A stretch of 64,000 nt of DNA. It comes from Vannielia sp. (lineage in GTDB: Bacteria; Pseudomonadota; Alphaproteobacteria; Rhodobacterales; Rhodobacteraceae). Below are positions 42,763 through 51,915 of this stretch, in pieces. Numbering within the stretch: the first letter of the stretch is position 1; each line of letters opens with the position of its first letter. The stretch lies in the NCBI RefSeq assembly GCF_029212645.1, contig NZ_JARGND010000007.1, positions 1-64,000 on the forward strand, read 5' to 3'. A model generated the notes under the pieces. That model ran no database searches. It was not told where the DNA came from and worked only from the letters and a program-made list of their open reading frames with translations. Made by a program: the position numbers and the translations under genes.

Positions 42763-43404
42763 ATGTTCCGCACACCTCTGGCCATCGCGGCCATCACCTC
42801 CATCACCCTCGCAGGCTGCACCGACGGCCAGATGGGGGACAAAACGAAATCCGGTGCCATCACGGGCGCGCTGATCGGCGCAGCCACCGGCATTGTGGCT
42901 GGCGACGATGCAGAAGCCCGCCGCCGCGGTGCTGTGATCGGTGCCGCTGTGGGCGCTGGCGTTGGCGGTGCCATCGGCCAGCAGCTTGATAAGCAGGCGC
43001 AGGAGCTTGACCAAGACCTTGACGGGCGCATTTCGGTGCAAAACACCGGGGACCGCCTGATCGTGACCATGCCGCAGGATATTCTGTTTGCGGTTGACAG
43101 CGCCTCGGTGAGCGGCGCGCTGGAGAACGATCTTTACACGCTGGCCGAAAGCCTCAACGACTATCCCAACACCACGGTGCAGGTGATCGGCCATACCGAT
43201 AACACCGGCGCGGCGGCCTATAACCAGGAGCTATCGGAGCGCCGGGCGCGCGCCGTTAAAGCGGTTCTGGCCAACGGTGGCGTCAGCTCTGGCCGGGTGC
43301 AGGCGATAGGCCGCGGCGAAAGCCAGCCCATCGCCACCAACCAAACCTCGACCGGGCGTCAGCAAAACCGCCGGGTTGAGATCATCATCATCCCCAACAC
43401 CTGA
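42763..43404 (+). CDS. OmpA-family lipoprotein with glycine zipper (YiaD-like)
   Basis: The 213-aa form starts at ATG 42763. The lipobox is LAGC with Cys19. A glycine-zipper segment at about 28-75 (SGAITGALIGAATGIVAG and GAVIGAAVGAGVGGAIG) is followed by an OmpA C-terminal domain (about 90-210). That domain has the peptidoglycan-binding 'IGHTDNTGAAAYNQ.LSERRA' motif. It probably tethers the outer membrane to the wall. No Pal/Tol gene is next to it. Confidence 0.92.
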   Translation: MFRTPLAIAAITSITLAGCTDGQMGDKTKSGAITGALIGAATGIVAGDDAEARRRGAVIGAAVGAGVGGAIGQQLDKQAQELDQDLDGRISVQNTGDRLIVTMPQDILFAVDSASVSGALENDLYTLAESLNDYPNTTVQVIGHTDNTGAAAYNQELSERRARAVKAVLANGGVSSGRVQAIGRGESQPIATNQTSTGRQQNRRVEIIIIPNT

Positions 43405-43481
43405 TCGGGGCCTGATGCTGACAATCGGTCAAGCCGCCGGGGCCGTCCCTCCCCGGCTGGCTTGCCCTGCCCCTCGGGAAG

Positions 43482-43500
43482 TGGTCATATGAACTGACCA
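43482..43500. promoter_or_regulatory. Candidate FadR/GntR-type operator
   Basis: A perfect inverted repeat TGGTCA-N7-TGACCA lies 32 bases before the start of the FadR-type regulator gene. GntR/FadR-family regulators commonly bind TGGT...ACCA palindromes, so autoregulation by the downstream gene product is likely. Confidence 0.55.
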
Positions 43501-43531
43501 ATTTCCGGGGGCCTTTTTATGCCTGTTTGCC

Positions 43532-44302
43532 ATGCCATTTGAGCCTGTCGCCGCGGCCCGCCTTTCAAGCGCGGTGGTCGAGCAGATCGAAACGCTGATC
43601 CTGCGGGGCATCCTGAACCCGGGTGAGCGGCTGCCTGCCGAACGTGAGCTGGCAGAGCGGCTTGAGGTTTCCCGCCCCAGCCTGCGCGAGGCGCTGGCCG
43701 AGTTGCAAAAGCGCGGCTTGCTGGAAGCGCGGGCCGGGGCGGGGGTTTTTGTGGCCGAAGCGCTCGGCGCGGCCTTTCCGCCCGCTTTGGTGCGGCTGTT
43801 TTCAAGGCACAGAGAGGCGGTTTATGACTACATCGCCTTTCGCCGTGATCTGGAGGGGCAGGCCGCAGCGCGGGCGGCGGTGCATGGCACGCCCTCCGAT
43901 CTGAAGGTGATCAAAGCCGCGCTAGAGGCGATGGAAGCTGCCCACCGCGCCCGCCCGGCCCCCGAGCGCGAAGCCGAGTTGGACGCCGCCTTTCACCTCG
44001 CCATTCTGGAGGCGAGCCACAACGTGGTGCTGCTGCATATGATGCGGGCGATGTATGAATTGCTGAAGCAGGGCGTGTTTTACCACCGCCAGGTGATGTT
44101 TCGCCAAAAACCCACCCGTGACACGCTGCTTGACCAGCACCGCGCCATCAACGCTGCCATTCAGGCCCGCGATCCCGAGGCCGCAAGAGAGGCCGTTGAG
44201 GCGCATCTGGGCTTTGTGGAACGCGCGCTGACAGAGCAGGACAAGGCCAAAACACAGGAAGCCATTGCCAGGCAACGGCTGGAACATGCGAGGGCGCGTT
44301 AG
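43532..44302 (+). CDS. FadR-subfamily GntR transcriptional regulator
   Basis: This 256-aa protein has an N-terminal winged helix (about 10-75, 'LPAERELAERLEVSRPSLREALAELQKRGLL'). The rest is an all-helical FCD effector domain (about 95-225) with His and Asp residues ('DAAFHLAILEASHN') typical of metal-dependent ligand binding. The PdhR/LldR-like form suggests an organic acid ligand. A TGGTCA/TGACCA palindrome precedes it. No obvious target operon is adjacent, apart from the convergent peptidase gene. Confidence 0.93.
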   Translation: MPFEPVAAARLSSAVVEQIETLILRGILNPGERLPAERELAERLEVSRPSLREALAELQKRGLLEARAGAGVFVAEALGAAFPPALVRLFSRHREAVYDYIAFRRDLEGQAAARAAVHGTPSDLKVIKAALEAMEAAHRARPAPEREAELDAAFHLAILEASHNVVLLHMMRAMYELLKQGVFYHRQVMFRQKPTRDTLLDQHRAINAAIQARDPEAAREAVEAHLGFVERALTEQDKAKTQEAIARQRLEHARAR

Positions 44303-44344
44303 CGCGGGGTGAAGACGGACGTAACCCCGGCCCACCCGAGCGCA

Positions 44345-44386
44345 GCGAGGCTACGGAGGCCGCATACCGGGCGTAGCGAGGCTACG
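44345..44386. repeat. Short direct repeat/hairpin between convergent genes
   Basis: GCGAGGCTACG occurs at 44345-44355 and again at 44376-44386. The second copy forms a perfect small hairpin CGTAGC-GAG-GCTACG (44372-44386); the first forms the same with one mismatch. It lies between the regulator and the convergent P1 peptidase gene. It may contribute to termination, but it lacks a U-tract. Confidence 0.4.
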
Positions 44387-44409
44387 AAAAGCGAGGTGCG
44401 CAGCAACCG

Positions 44410-45402
44410 TTACTTGCCGAATTTATCCTGCCAGGTTGGCAGGTCGTCCCCCTTTGCGGCGCGGGCAAGGTAGACGCCGCGCGCGATAGCGCGGGCGAGG
44501 CAGGTGGCGGCAGCGTGGCCGATGCGCAGAATGTCCCACTCCGGGTCTTTCATGGCTTTGCGCCCGGTCGCGGCAGAAAACACCAGATCGCCGTCAAACG
44601 GGGTGTGCGAAGGCACCAGCGAGCGGGCCATGCCATCATGCGCGGCAATGGCCATGCGTTGCGCTTGCGGGCGGTCCAGCGCGGCGTCGGTCGCGACGAT
44701 GGCGATGGTTGTCGCCTCGCCGACCAGCTTTTCGAGCGAAGGTTCAAAGCCCGCATCGGTGACCTTGGGGCCGCCCATGCCGCCAAATTCCTCGGCCATT
44801 TCCCAGGCCCCGGCCCAAAAGCGCGGCCCCCCATCGGCGACAGCCGTGCCCACCGCGTTGACGCCAACAATGGCGCCCACGGTGATGCCGCTGTCCAGCA
44901 CCACCGAGGCCGAGCCGAGCCCGCCTTTCAGGTTGGCGGTGGTTGCACCGGTCCCGCAGCCTTCGGAGCCCATCTTGAAGCTCTCGCCCGCCGCATCCAG
45001 CGCCATGCGGCCCATGGCTTTATAGGGATTGTCTTTCCAGCTTTTGTCACCGCCGTTCAGCAGATCGAACAGGATCGCTGAGGGAACAATCGGCACCCGC
45101 GCCTCACCCACCTGATAGCCGCGCCCTTGGCTGCGCAGCCCGTCGGCCACCCCGGAGGCGGCATCAAGGCCAAAGGCGGAGCCGCCGGACAGCACCAGCG
45201 CATCCACCTTTTGCACCAGCTTGTCAGGCGCCAGAAGATCGGTTTCGCGGGTGCCGGGCGCGCCGCCCATCACATGCACCCCCGCAATGAAGGGATCGTC
45301 GCCCACCAGGGCCGTTACGCCGGATTTCACAACCGCATTGGTGGAGTTGCCCACCTTCAGCCCGGCCACGTCGGTAATCAGGTTTCTCGGCCCCGGTTTC
45401 AT
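44410..45402 (-). CDS. P1-family (S58) aminopeptidase, DmpA-like
   Basis: This is an N-terminal-nucleophile peptidase that matures by self-cleavage. The 330-aa form begins at ATG 45402 (MKPGPRNLITDVAGLKVGN), with GAGGAA upstream; an in-frame extension to 45450 lacks family support. Blocks include 'GGSAFGLDAASGV' and 'GTGATTANLKGGLGSASV'. The Ser in GGLGSAS is at the expected autocleavage/nucleophile position. Family members cleave N-terminal residues from short peptides or beta-peptides. Confidence 0.9.
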   Translation of the reverse strand: MKPGPRNLITDVAGLKVGNSTNAVVKSGVTALVGDDPFIAGVHVMGGAPGTRETDLLAPDKLVQKVDALVLSGGSAFGLDAASGVADGLRSQGRGYQVGEARVPIVPSAILFDLLNGGDKSWKDNPYKAMGRMALDAAGESFKMGSEGCGTGATTANLKGGLGSASVVLDSGITVGAIVGVNAVGTAVADGGPRFWAGAWEMAEEFGGMGGPKVTDAGFEPSLEKLVGEATTIAIVATDAALDRPQAQRMAIAAHDGMARSLVPSHTPFDGDLVFSAATGRKAMKDPEWDILRIGHAAATCLARAIARGVYLARAAKGDDLPTWQDKFGK

Positions 45403-45489
45403 AGGATTCCTCTTCACTCGTCCGAGTTGGTTCAACCCCACCTCTGCCACAAAGGCAAGCCCGAGCGATGTTTGCGCGCCTTGCGGGGA

Positions 45490-45921
45490 TCAGGGAGCGG
45501 TGACCAGAAAGGCCCCGAGGTAGCGCAGCTTGGGCGTGTCATGCAGGCGGAAGGGCACGCCGCCCAAGCCCTCTTCGGGAAGGAGCGCCAGCGTGTCGAA
45601 GGGCGAGGTGATATGCACCGCGTCCATCAGCGCCTCGCCGCGAAAATACTCCGCCAGCAGCGCCTCCTTGCCGATCCCCCATGACATGCGCACGAAGTCG
45701 GCGTTGACGAAGGCATCGGGCAGATCAACCGTCATCGGGGCGGGGGCGTCGATCAGGTCCACCTCGACGGGGCCAAAGAGGTAATCCCGCGCCGCCGCTT
45801 CAGAGCCGAAGATGCCGCCAAAGAGGTGCAGGCGCATCATGCCCTCGGGCAAAGGGCGGGCCGGTTCGGCGCGGGGCTTGCGGCGAAAGATCGAGGTAAA
45901 GAGCGAGAAGGGTGTGAGCAT
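45490..45921 (-). CDS. Hypothetical protein
   Basis: I do not recognise this 143-aa protein. It has a basic N-terminus, no clear signal peptide, and an alternating strand/helix pattern with many acidic residues ('YLFGPVEVDLIDAPAP', 'FRLHDTPKLRYLGAFLV'). It sits between the P1 peptidase and the SDR genes on the same strand, with 69-87 base gaps. Codon use resembles its neighbours, so it is probably a real gene. Confidence 0.65.
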   Translation of the reverse strand: MLTPFSLFTSIFRRKPRAEPARPLPEGMMRLHLFGGIFGSEAAARDYLFGPVEVDLIDAPAPMTVDLPDAFVNADFVRMSWGIGKEALLAEYFRGEALMDAVHITSPFDTLALLPEEGLGGVPFRLHDTPKLRYLGAFLVTAP

Positions 45922-45989
45922 GACCAGAGGTTAGCCGCACCAGGCGATGCGGTCTATCCGGCGGGAGCGGCGGGCGCGGGGTGGCGAGC

Positions 45990-46715
45990 TTAAATGCATC
46001 GCCCGCCGTCCACCTCAAGCCCGACACCGGTGACCATGCTCGCCTCGTCCGAGCACAAATAGCAGGCCGCGTTGCCAAGGTCTTCGGGCGTGGAAAACCG
46101 GCCCATTGGGATGGTCGAGAGGAACTTGGCGCGCATTTCCGGTGTATCCTCGCCCATGAAGCTGGCCAGCAGCGGGGTTTCTCCGGCCACCGGGTTCAGC
46201 GCATTTACCCGCACGCCATGGGGGGCCAGCTCAACCGCCATGGCGCGGGTGGCGGTGATGACCCAGCCTTTGGAGGCGTTATACCAGTTGAGATTGGGGC
46301 GCGGCGATACCCCCGCCGTGGAGGCGACGTTCAGCACAGCGCCCATGCCGCGGGCCTTCATCCCGGCCACCACCGTGCGCGCCGAAAGGTAGATCGACTT
46401 GCCGTTAACGGCAAAGACCCGGTCAAACTCTTCTTCGCTGACCTGCTCCATGGGCTGCGGCAGGTGGGTGGTTCCGGCGTTGTTGACGAGGATATCCCAC
46501 GGGCCTTGGGCGGCGAGGCGCTCCCAATCGGCCAGCGAGGTCACATCCATGGTGAGCGGCGTGCCCCCGGTTTCGGACGCGACCGCCTGGGCGGCGTCGG
46601 CGTTGATATCCGCCACCGTAACGCGCGCGCCTTCGGCGGCAAACTTGCGCACGATCCCTGCCCCAAAGCCAGATCCGCCGCCGGTGACGATGGCCGTTTT
46701 TCCGTTGAGCCGCAT
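45990..46715 (-). CDS. Short-chain dehydrogenase/reductase
   Basis: The 241-aa SDR has a cofactor motif 'TGGGSGFGAGI' near the N-terminus, 'NNAGTTH' in the middle, and the catalytic Tyr-X3-Lys as 'YNASK' with a preceding Ser region ('VASTAGVSPRPNLNW'). The family C-terminus 'GVGLEVDGGRCI' is present. The NAD(H)/NADP(H) preference is unclear; an acidic residue after the second strand (VADINAD) favours NAD(H). Substrate unknown. Confidence 0.9.
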   Translation of the reverse strand: MRLNGKTAIVTGGGSGFGAGIVRKFAAEGARVTVADINADAAQAVASETGGTPLTMDVTSLADWERLAAQGPWDILVNNAGTTHLPQPMEQVSEEEFDRVFAVNGKSIYLSARTVVAGMKARGMGAVLNVASTAGVSPRPNLNWYNASKGWVITATRAMAVELAPHGVRVNALNPVAGETPLLASFMGEDTPEMRAKFLSTIPMGRFSTPEDLGNAACYLCSDEASMVTGVGLEVDGGRCI

Positions 46716-46907
46716 GATTGATCCTCCTTTTGCTCAGCGGACTATGGGGCGAAGTTGGCGGAGGGTCGAGAGGGGGCGGCGCGGGGCGGGCAGAAAGCGC
46801 TCAACACCCCGTCCGGAGGAGGCCGCGGCCATGGGCGGAGCGCTCTCTTCGCCAAGTGGGCGCCCAACAAGGGGCGTGAGGCGGCAGGGAGGGTGCGGTA
46901 TCACCGC

Positions 46908-48449
46908 TTAACCGACCCCTTCAAGCGTGGGCGCGGCGGCGATGAGCTGGGCGGTGTAGGGGTGGCGGGGCGCGGTGAAAACCTGCTCGGTTTCCCCCTC
47001 CTCCACGATCTTGCCGGACTGCATCACCAGCACACGGTCGGTCACGTTGCGCACGACCGAAAGATCATGGCTGATGAAAAGGTAGCTCAGCCCGCGCTCG
47101 GCCTGAAGGCGCGCCAGCAGATCAAGGATCACCGCACGAACCTGCACATCCAGCGCCGATACGGCCTCATCCAGCACAATGAGTTCGGGGTGGGTGATGA
47201 GGGCGCGGGCGATGGCGATGCGCTGGCGCTGCCCGCCGGAAAACTCATGCGGGTATTTATGGGCATCGTCTGGAGACAGGCCAACCGCCGTGAGAGATTC
47301 GGTAATCCGCGCGGGCAGGTCTGCCGGGCGCCCGGTAAGGTGGAACGGCTCGGCGATCAGCCGGGAAACGCGGTGGCGCGGGTTGAAGCTGCCGTAGGGG
47401 TCCTGAAACACCACCTGCACCCGGCGGCGCAGCTCAAACCCCATGGCCGGGCTGACCGGCTGGCCATCAAGGCGGATCGCGCCGCCTTGCAGCGGATCAA
47501 GGCCCAGAATGGCGCGGGTGAGGGTCGACTTGCCGCAGCCCGACTCGCCCACAAGGCCAAGGCTTTCGCCCTGGCGCAGGGTGAAGCTGACCTCATCCAC
47601 CGCCCGAAACGCCCCAGAGCGGCCGGAATACTCGCGCACCGCCCGCTCGACCGACAGGAGCGGCACCTCGCGCAGTTGCGTGGCGGCGCGGTCTGGCTGG
47701 TGGCCGGAGGCCGCAAACAGCGCCTCGGTATAGGGGTGCGCGCGCTCGCGCAAAACCTGAGCGGCAGGTCCGGCCTCTACCACCGCGCCTGCCCGCATGA
47801 CGGCGATATCATCGGCCATTTCGGCCACCACCGCGAGATCATGGGTGATGAGCAGCAGCGCCATGCCCTCATCGCGGACCAGCTCGCGCAACAGGTTGAG
47901 AATTTGCGCCTGTGTCGTGACATCAAGCGCGGTTGTCGGCTCATCGGCGATCAACAGGCGGGGCCGCAGGGCGATGGCCATGGCGATGCACACGCGCTGG
48001 CGCTGCCCGCCCGAAAGCTCATGCGGGTAGCGGTGCATCGGGATCGCCTCAAGCCCCACACGATCCAGCTTTTCACGGGCGATCCGGCGGGCCTCGCGGC
48101 GCGAGGCGGCGCCGTGGATGCGCAGGGTTTCGGCCACTTGCGCGCCGATGGGCTGCATCGGGTTCAACGCGGTCATCGGTTCCTGGAAGATCATGCCGAT
48201 CTCATTGCCGCGAAGCTGGCAGAGGCGGCGCTCGGCGGCGGTTGTAAGCTCTTCACCCTCCAGTGAGACCGAGCCGCTGAGCGCACTGCCCTGCGGCAAA
48301 AGCCCCATCAGCGACAGCGCTGTCATCGACTTGCCCGAGCCACTTTCCCCGACAAGGCCAAGGATATGCCCCGGCACCAGCGTGAGCGACACATCACGCA
48401 GGATCGGCGTGCCGTGGATTTCAAGCGAGAGGTGGCTGAGCGAGATCAT
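46908..48449 (-). CDS. Peptide/nickel-type ABC transporter ATPase with two nucleotide-binding domains
   Basis: This 513-aa protein contains two complete ATPase domains, equal to a DppD-DppF or OppD-OppF fusion. The first has Walker A '[12 protein letters not shown]' and signature '[15 protein letters not shown]'. The second, from about residue 260, has '[12 protein letters not shown]' and '[15 protein letters not shown]'. ATG 48449 is chosen because it overlaps the permease stop (4 bases) and matches the family start. It belongs to a three-gene leftward operon with two permeases and no binding protein in view. Confidence 0.95.
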   Translation of the reverse strand: MISLSHLSLEIHGTPILRDVSLTLVPGHILGLVGESGSGKSMTALSLMGLLPQGSALSGSVSLEGEELTTAAERRLCQLRGNEIGMIFQEPMTALNPMQPIGAQVAETLRIHGAASRREARRIAREKLDRVGLEAIPMHRYPHELSGGQRQRVCIAMAIALRPRLLIADEPTTALDVTTQAQILNLLRELVRDEGMALLLITHDLAVVAEMADDIAVMRAGAVVEAGPAAQVLRERAHPYTEALFAASGHQPDRAATQLREVPLLSVERAVREYSGRSGAFRAVDEVSFTLRQGESLGLVGESGCGKSTLTRAILGLDPLQGGAIRLDGQPVSPAMGFELRRRVQVVFQDPYGSFNPRHRVSRLIAEPFHLTGRPADLPARITESLTAVGLSPDDAHKYPHEFSGGQRQRIAIARALITHPELIVLDEAVSALDVQVRAVILDLLARLQAERGLSYLFISHDLSVVRNVTDRVLVMQSGKIVEEGETEQVFTAPRHPYTAQLIAAAPTLEGVG

Positions 48450-49270
48450 TGGCGGGCCACCCGGCGCAGGCGCGGATCGAGCATGTCGCGCAGCCCGTCG
48501 CCCATGAGGTTGAGGCCCAGCACCATGGCGATGATGCAGCCAGCGGGCAGCATGGCAAGGCGGGGGTAGCCGTAATAAAGCGTTTGCGCCTCGGCCAGCA
48601 TTCGCCCCCATGACGGGGTGGGCGGCTGCGCGCCAAGGCCCACATAGCTGAGCCCCGCCTCAGCCAGAATACCGAGCGAAAACTGGATGGTGGCCTGCAC
48701 CACCAGCAGGTTGGCGATATTGGGCAGGATATGCTCGGCGCTGATCCGCAGCCGTGTTTTGCCTGCCACGCGGGCCGCAAGGATGAACTCGCGCTGCCAG
48801 ATCCCCAGCGCCGCGCCCCGCGACACGCGGGCAAACACCGGGATGTTGAAAATCCCGATGGCAAGGATCGCATTCACCGCCGAGGGGCCAAAGGTGGCGG
48901 TGATCAGGATCGCGATAACCAGTGAGGGGAAGGCGAAGATCAGATCATTGCCGCGCATCAGGACCTCATCCAGCAGCGAGCCGCGCCATGCGGCGGCGAT
49001 CAGGCCAAGGGGCACCCCGATGCCAAGGCCAATCCCCACCGCCACAAGCGCCACCGCCACAGAGGTGCGCCCCCCCGCCATGAGCATCGAGAGCATATCG
49101 CGGCCCAGATGATCGGTGCCAAGCCAATGCGCCGGTGACGGCCCTTGCAGCTTGGTGGAGATCGACAGTTCGAGCACGGAATGGGGGGTCCAGACCAGCG
49201 AGAGCAGCACCAGTGCCGAGAAGGCGAGGGTGAGCGCCGCGCCGATCCACATTTGCGCCGGGAGCCTCAT
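48446..49270 (-). CDS. Peptide-type ABC transporter permease (DppC-like)
   Basis: This 274-aa inner-membrane permease has an N-terminal helix (about 7-27), the DppC/OppC signature 'HWLGTDHLGRDMLS', and the EAA loop region 'GAALGIWQREFILAARVAGKT'. About six membrane helices are present. It overlaps the partner permease and the ATPase by 4 bases each. Confidence 0.95.
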   Translation of the reverse strand: MRLPAQMWIGAALTLAFSALVLLSLVWTPHSVLELSISTKLQGPSPAHWLGTDHLGRDMLSMLMAGGRTSVAVALVAVGIGLGIGVPLGLIAAAWRGSLLDEVLMRGNDLIFAFPSLVIAILITATFGPSAVNAILAIGIFNIPVFARVSRGAALGIWQREFILAARVAGKTRLRISAEHILPNIANLLVVQATIQFSLGILAEAGLSYVGLGAQPPTPSWGRMLAEAQTLYYGYPRLAMLPAGCIIAMVLGLNLMGDGLRDMLDPRLRRVARQ

Positions 49271-50214
49271 TTGCGCCTCCGCAACCGAGGGTCCGCGAGG
49301 CCATAGGCGATATCGGTCAGGAAGGTGACGGTGATAACGGCAAAGACCAGCAGCATCACCGCGCTTTCCACCACGATCAGATCACGCTGGTTGATCGCCT
49401 GAAAGATCAGCCGCCCGAGGCCGGGCAGGTAGAACACGTTTTCGATGATGATCGCCCCCGCCAGCAGGAAGGAAAATTGCAGCCCGAGGATGGTGAGCAC
49501 CGGCACCAGCGCATTGCGCAGCGCGTGGCGGGTGAGCGCCTGTGTGCGCGACAGCCCCTTGGCACGGGCGGTGCGGATGAAGTCTTGCGAGAGCACCTCG
49601 ATCACCGCCGAGCGCATGACGCGGGCAAGGATAGAGGCTTGCGGCAGAGCCAGTGCAATGGCCGGGAGGGTGAGCGCCCTGAGGCCCGCCCAGAACCCCG
49701 CGTCCCACCCCGGAAAACCGCCGGAGGGAAAGAGCTTCCATGTGATTGCAAAGCCCAGCACCAGCAGCATCCCGAACCAGAAGTTGGGGATGGCGATGCC
49801 AAGCTGGGTCAGCCCCATGATGCCGTAATCCGCCACCGTGCCGCGCAGCGCCGCCGCCAAAAGGCCCACCGGAATGGCGATGAGCGTGGACAGAAGCAGC
49901 GCATAGCCCGCCAGAGGGGCCGAAACGGCGATCCGGGCGCTGACAAGCTCCTGCACCGGCACGCGGTAGGTATAGGAAATCCCCATTTCGCCGCGCAGCA
50001 GGCCGGTGATCCAGCGCAGGTAACGCTCGATCGTGGTGCCATCGAGGCCAAGCTCGGTGCGCAGCGCGGCCACGGTATCGGGCTGGGCATTGATCCCCAG
50101 CATAAAGCGGGCCGGATCGCCCGGCAGCACCTCCAGCATTAGGAAAATCACCGCGCTGGCCACAAGAAGCGAGAGGGCCAGCGAGAGCAGGCGCGAGGCG
50201 AGGTAGCGGATCAT
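49267..50214 (-). CDS. Peptide-type ABC transporter permease (DppB-like)
   Basis: This 315-aa permease has the N-terminal helix followed by the DppB/OppB block 'MLEVLPGDPARFMLGI', and the EAA loop near 'VLSQDFIRTARAKGLSRTQ'. Six membrane segments are visible. It is the first gene of the importer operon as seen here. It is divergent from the creatinase gene across a gap of about 210 bases, so a shared control region is possible. Confidence 0.95.
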   Translation of the reverse strand: MIRYLASRLLSLALSLLVASAVIFLMLEVLPGDPARFMLGINAQPDTVAALRTELGLDGTTIERYLRWITGLLRGEMGISYTYRVPVQELVSARIAVSAPLAGYALLLSTLIAIPVGLLAAALRGTVADYGIMGLTQLGIAIPNFWFGMLLVLGFAITWKLFPSGGFPGWDAGFWAGLRALTLPAIALALPQASILARVMRSAVIEVLSQDFIRTARAKGLSRTQALTRHALRNALVPVLTILGLQFSFLLAGAIIIENVFYLPGLGRLIFQAINQRDLIVVESAVMLLVFAVITVTFLTDIAYGLADPRLRRRK

Positions 50215-50427
50215 GCGGCCACGCTACGTGATTGGCTGGGCTGGGGAAAGCAGGATGCGGTGCATCTGGCGCGTCGCCTGCATCTGGCATCTTCACAAGG
50301 GGGCCGCCCCGTGGCAAAGCTGGTCTTGCCCGGAGCGATGGCGTCGCTCACCCTTGGGCCCTGACCGTCCTGCACGCCGGGACCTTTCTGAAATGAAAGG
50401 GCCGCGCGAGGCCCGGAAAGGTTGCAC

Positions 50428-51633
50428 ATGACGAACCGTCCACAGTTTTACCGCTTCGAGAATGGCCCCAAGGCCCCCCTGCCCTTTAACGGCGAGGAAT
50501 ATGACCAGCGCCTCGCCCGGCTGCGCGCCTTGATGGCCGAGCATGGCATGGAGGTGGCGCTTTTTACTTCCATGCACAACATCGCCTATTATTCGGGCTT
50601 TCTCTATTGCAGCTTCGGGCGGCCCTATGGGCTGGTTGTTACTCCCAAAAGCGCGGTGGTGATTTCTGCGGGAATCGACGCGGGCCAGCCGTGGCGGCGC
50701 TGCCACGGCGATGCGATCACCTACACCGATTGGGAGCGTGACAATTTTTGGCGCGCGCTGCGCGAGGTTTCGGGTGAGGGGGTCCGCCTTGGCTATGAGG
50801 AAGATCACCTGACGGTGGCGCTGCTTGCCAAGCTGAAGAGGTTCCTGAAGCCCGCCGCGCTGGCCGATATCGCCGCCCCGGCGATGACCCAGCGCATGGT
50901 GAAAAGCCCCGCCGAGATTGCGCTGATCCGCGAAGGCACCCGCATTTGTGACCTTGGCGGCGAGGCGATCCGCGAGGCCATCCGCCCCGGTGCCACCGAG
51001 ATCGAGGTGACCATGGCCGGGCGCAACGCGATGGAGGCCGAGATTGCCCGCGCCTTCCCCGATGCGGAATACCGCGACACCTGGGTTTGGTTTCAATCCG
51101 GGCTCAATACCGATGGCGCGCATAACCCTGTGACCTCGCGCAAGCTGGAGCGGGGCGATATCCTGTCGCTCAACTGTTTTCCGATGATCTCGGGCTATTA
51201 CACCGCGCTAGAACGCACGCTTTTTGTGGGCGAATGTGACCCTGCGTCGCGCAGCTATTGGGAAGCGAATGTGGCGGTGCATGAGCTGGGCCTGTCGCTG
51301 CTGAAACCCGGTGCGCGCTGCTCGGAGGTGACGGCAGAGTTGAACGCCTGTTACGAGGCCCGCGACCTGCTGCAATACCGCAGCTTTGGCTATGGCCACA
51401 GCTTTGGCATCCTGTCGCATTACTATGGCCGCGAAGCCGGGCTGGAGCTGCGCGAGGACATCGACACGGTGCTGGAGCCGGGGATGGTGATTTCGATGGA
51501 GCCGATGCTGACGATCCCCGAAGGGATGGCGGGCGCGGGCGGCTACCGCGAACACGATATTCTGGTGATCGGCGAAGACGGCGCAGAAAACATCACCGGT
51601 TTTCCGTTTGGCCCAGAGCACAACATCATTTGA
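50428..51633 (+). CDS. Creatinase (creatine amidinohydrolase)
   Basis: This M24-fold hydrolase splits creatine to sarcosine and urea without a metal. The 401-aa form starts at ATG 50428 after GGAAAGG. From memory of the Pseudomonas putida creatinase, long blocks are near-identical ('YCSFGRPY', 'WFQSGLNTDGAHNPVTSRK', 'GREAGLELREDIDTVLEPGM'). The catalytic residues fall at the same numbers (His232, Glu262, Glu358). Related M24 hydrolases such as ectoine hydrolase are less similar. The divergent peptide-type importer may bring in the substrate (inference). Confidence 0.92.
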   Translation: MTNRPQFYRFENGPKAPLPFNGEEYDQRLARLRALMAEHGMEVALFTSMHNIAYYSGFLYCSFGRPYGLVVTPKSAVVISAGIDAGQPWRRCHGDAITYTDWERDNFWRALREVSGEGVRLGYEEDHLTVALLAKLKRFLKPAALADIAAPAMTQRMVKSPAEIALIREGTRICDLGGEAIREAIRPGATEIEVTMAGRNAMEAEIARAFPDAEYRDTWVWFQSGLNTDGAHNPVTSRKLERGDILSLNCFPMISGYYTALERTLFVGECDPASRSYWEANVAVHELGLSLLKPGARCSEVTAELNACYEARDLLQYRSFGYGHSFGILSHYYGREAGLELREDIDTVLEPGMVISMEPMLTIPEGMAGAGGYREHDILVIGEDGAENITGFPFGPEHNII

Positions 51634-51650
51634 GTCAACGTGCATTGGCC

Positions 51651-51682
51651 CCACCCTATCCGTAGGGTGGGTGCAACCCACC
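51651..51682. repeat. Two overlapping perfect hairpins after creatinase
   Basis: CCACCCTA-TCCG-TAGGGTGG (51651-51670) and GGTGGGT-GCA-ACCCACC (51666-51682) share the GGTGG segment, so only one can form at a time. The position, 17 bases after the creatinase stop, would suit a terminator. The sequence style resembles the dispersed 'TAGGGTGGGT...ACCCACC' palindromes common between bacterial genes. Confidence 0.6.
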
Positions 51683-51733
51683 GTCTGCCCCCGCCGCCAA
51701 AAATTTTTGCTTTTCTTTTACCATTGCCCCGGT

Positions 51734-51868
51734 ATGATCACCGACATGATGCAACAGCGCCGCCAGACCGCAGAGGCCCGTGCCCTGCCCCACGCCAGCC
51801 AGCTTTCGCTGGGCTTGGCGGCTGCGCTGCCGCTTGCTGGCTTGCTGCTTCTCCTTAGCTGCCTCTGA
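51734..51868 (+). CDS. Candidate leucine leader peptide (or small membrane peptide)
   Basis: This is a 44-codon frame from ATG 51734 (or ATG 51746). Its end contains five consecutive Leu codons (TTG CTG CTT CTC CTT, 51842-51856), then Ser-Cys-Leu-stop, after an earlier Leu-Pro-Leu. It lies 73 bases before the cupin gene that precedes leuA. A Leu-rich short frame just before a leucine-biosynthesis gene is the classic mark of an attenuation leader. No strong ribosome site is visible, and a small hydrophobic peptide is the alternative reading. Confidence 0.5.
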   Translation: MITDMMQQRRQTAEARALPHASQLSLGLAAALPLAGLLLLLSCL

Positions 51869-51915
51869 GCGTGCCTTTCCGGCGCGACCGCTCAGGGGTA
51901 TCGCCGCGCCAAAGG
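51862..51915 (+). promoter_or_regulatory. Candidate attenuator with mutually exclusive stems
   Basis: Stem A pairs CCTCTGAGCG (51862-51871, including the leader stop codon) with CGCTCAGGGG (51889-51898): 10 pairs, one of them G-T. Stem B pairs CCTTT-CC-GGCGCG (51874-51886) with CGCGCCAAAGG (51905-51915): 11 pairs with a 2-base bulge. The two stems cross, so only one forms at a time, as in leader-peptide control. Stem B lacks a U-tract and ends 12 bases before the cupin ribosome site, so control of translation is as likely as termination. Confidence 0.45.
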
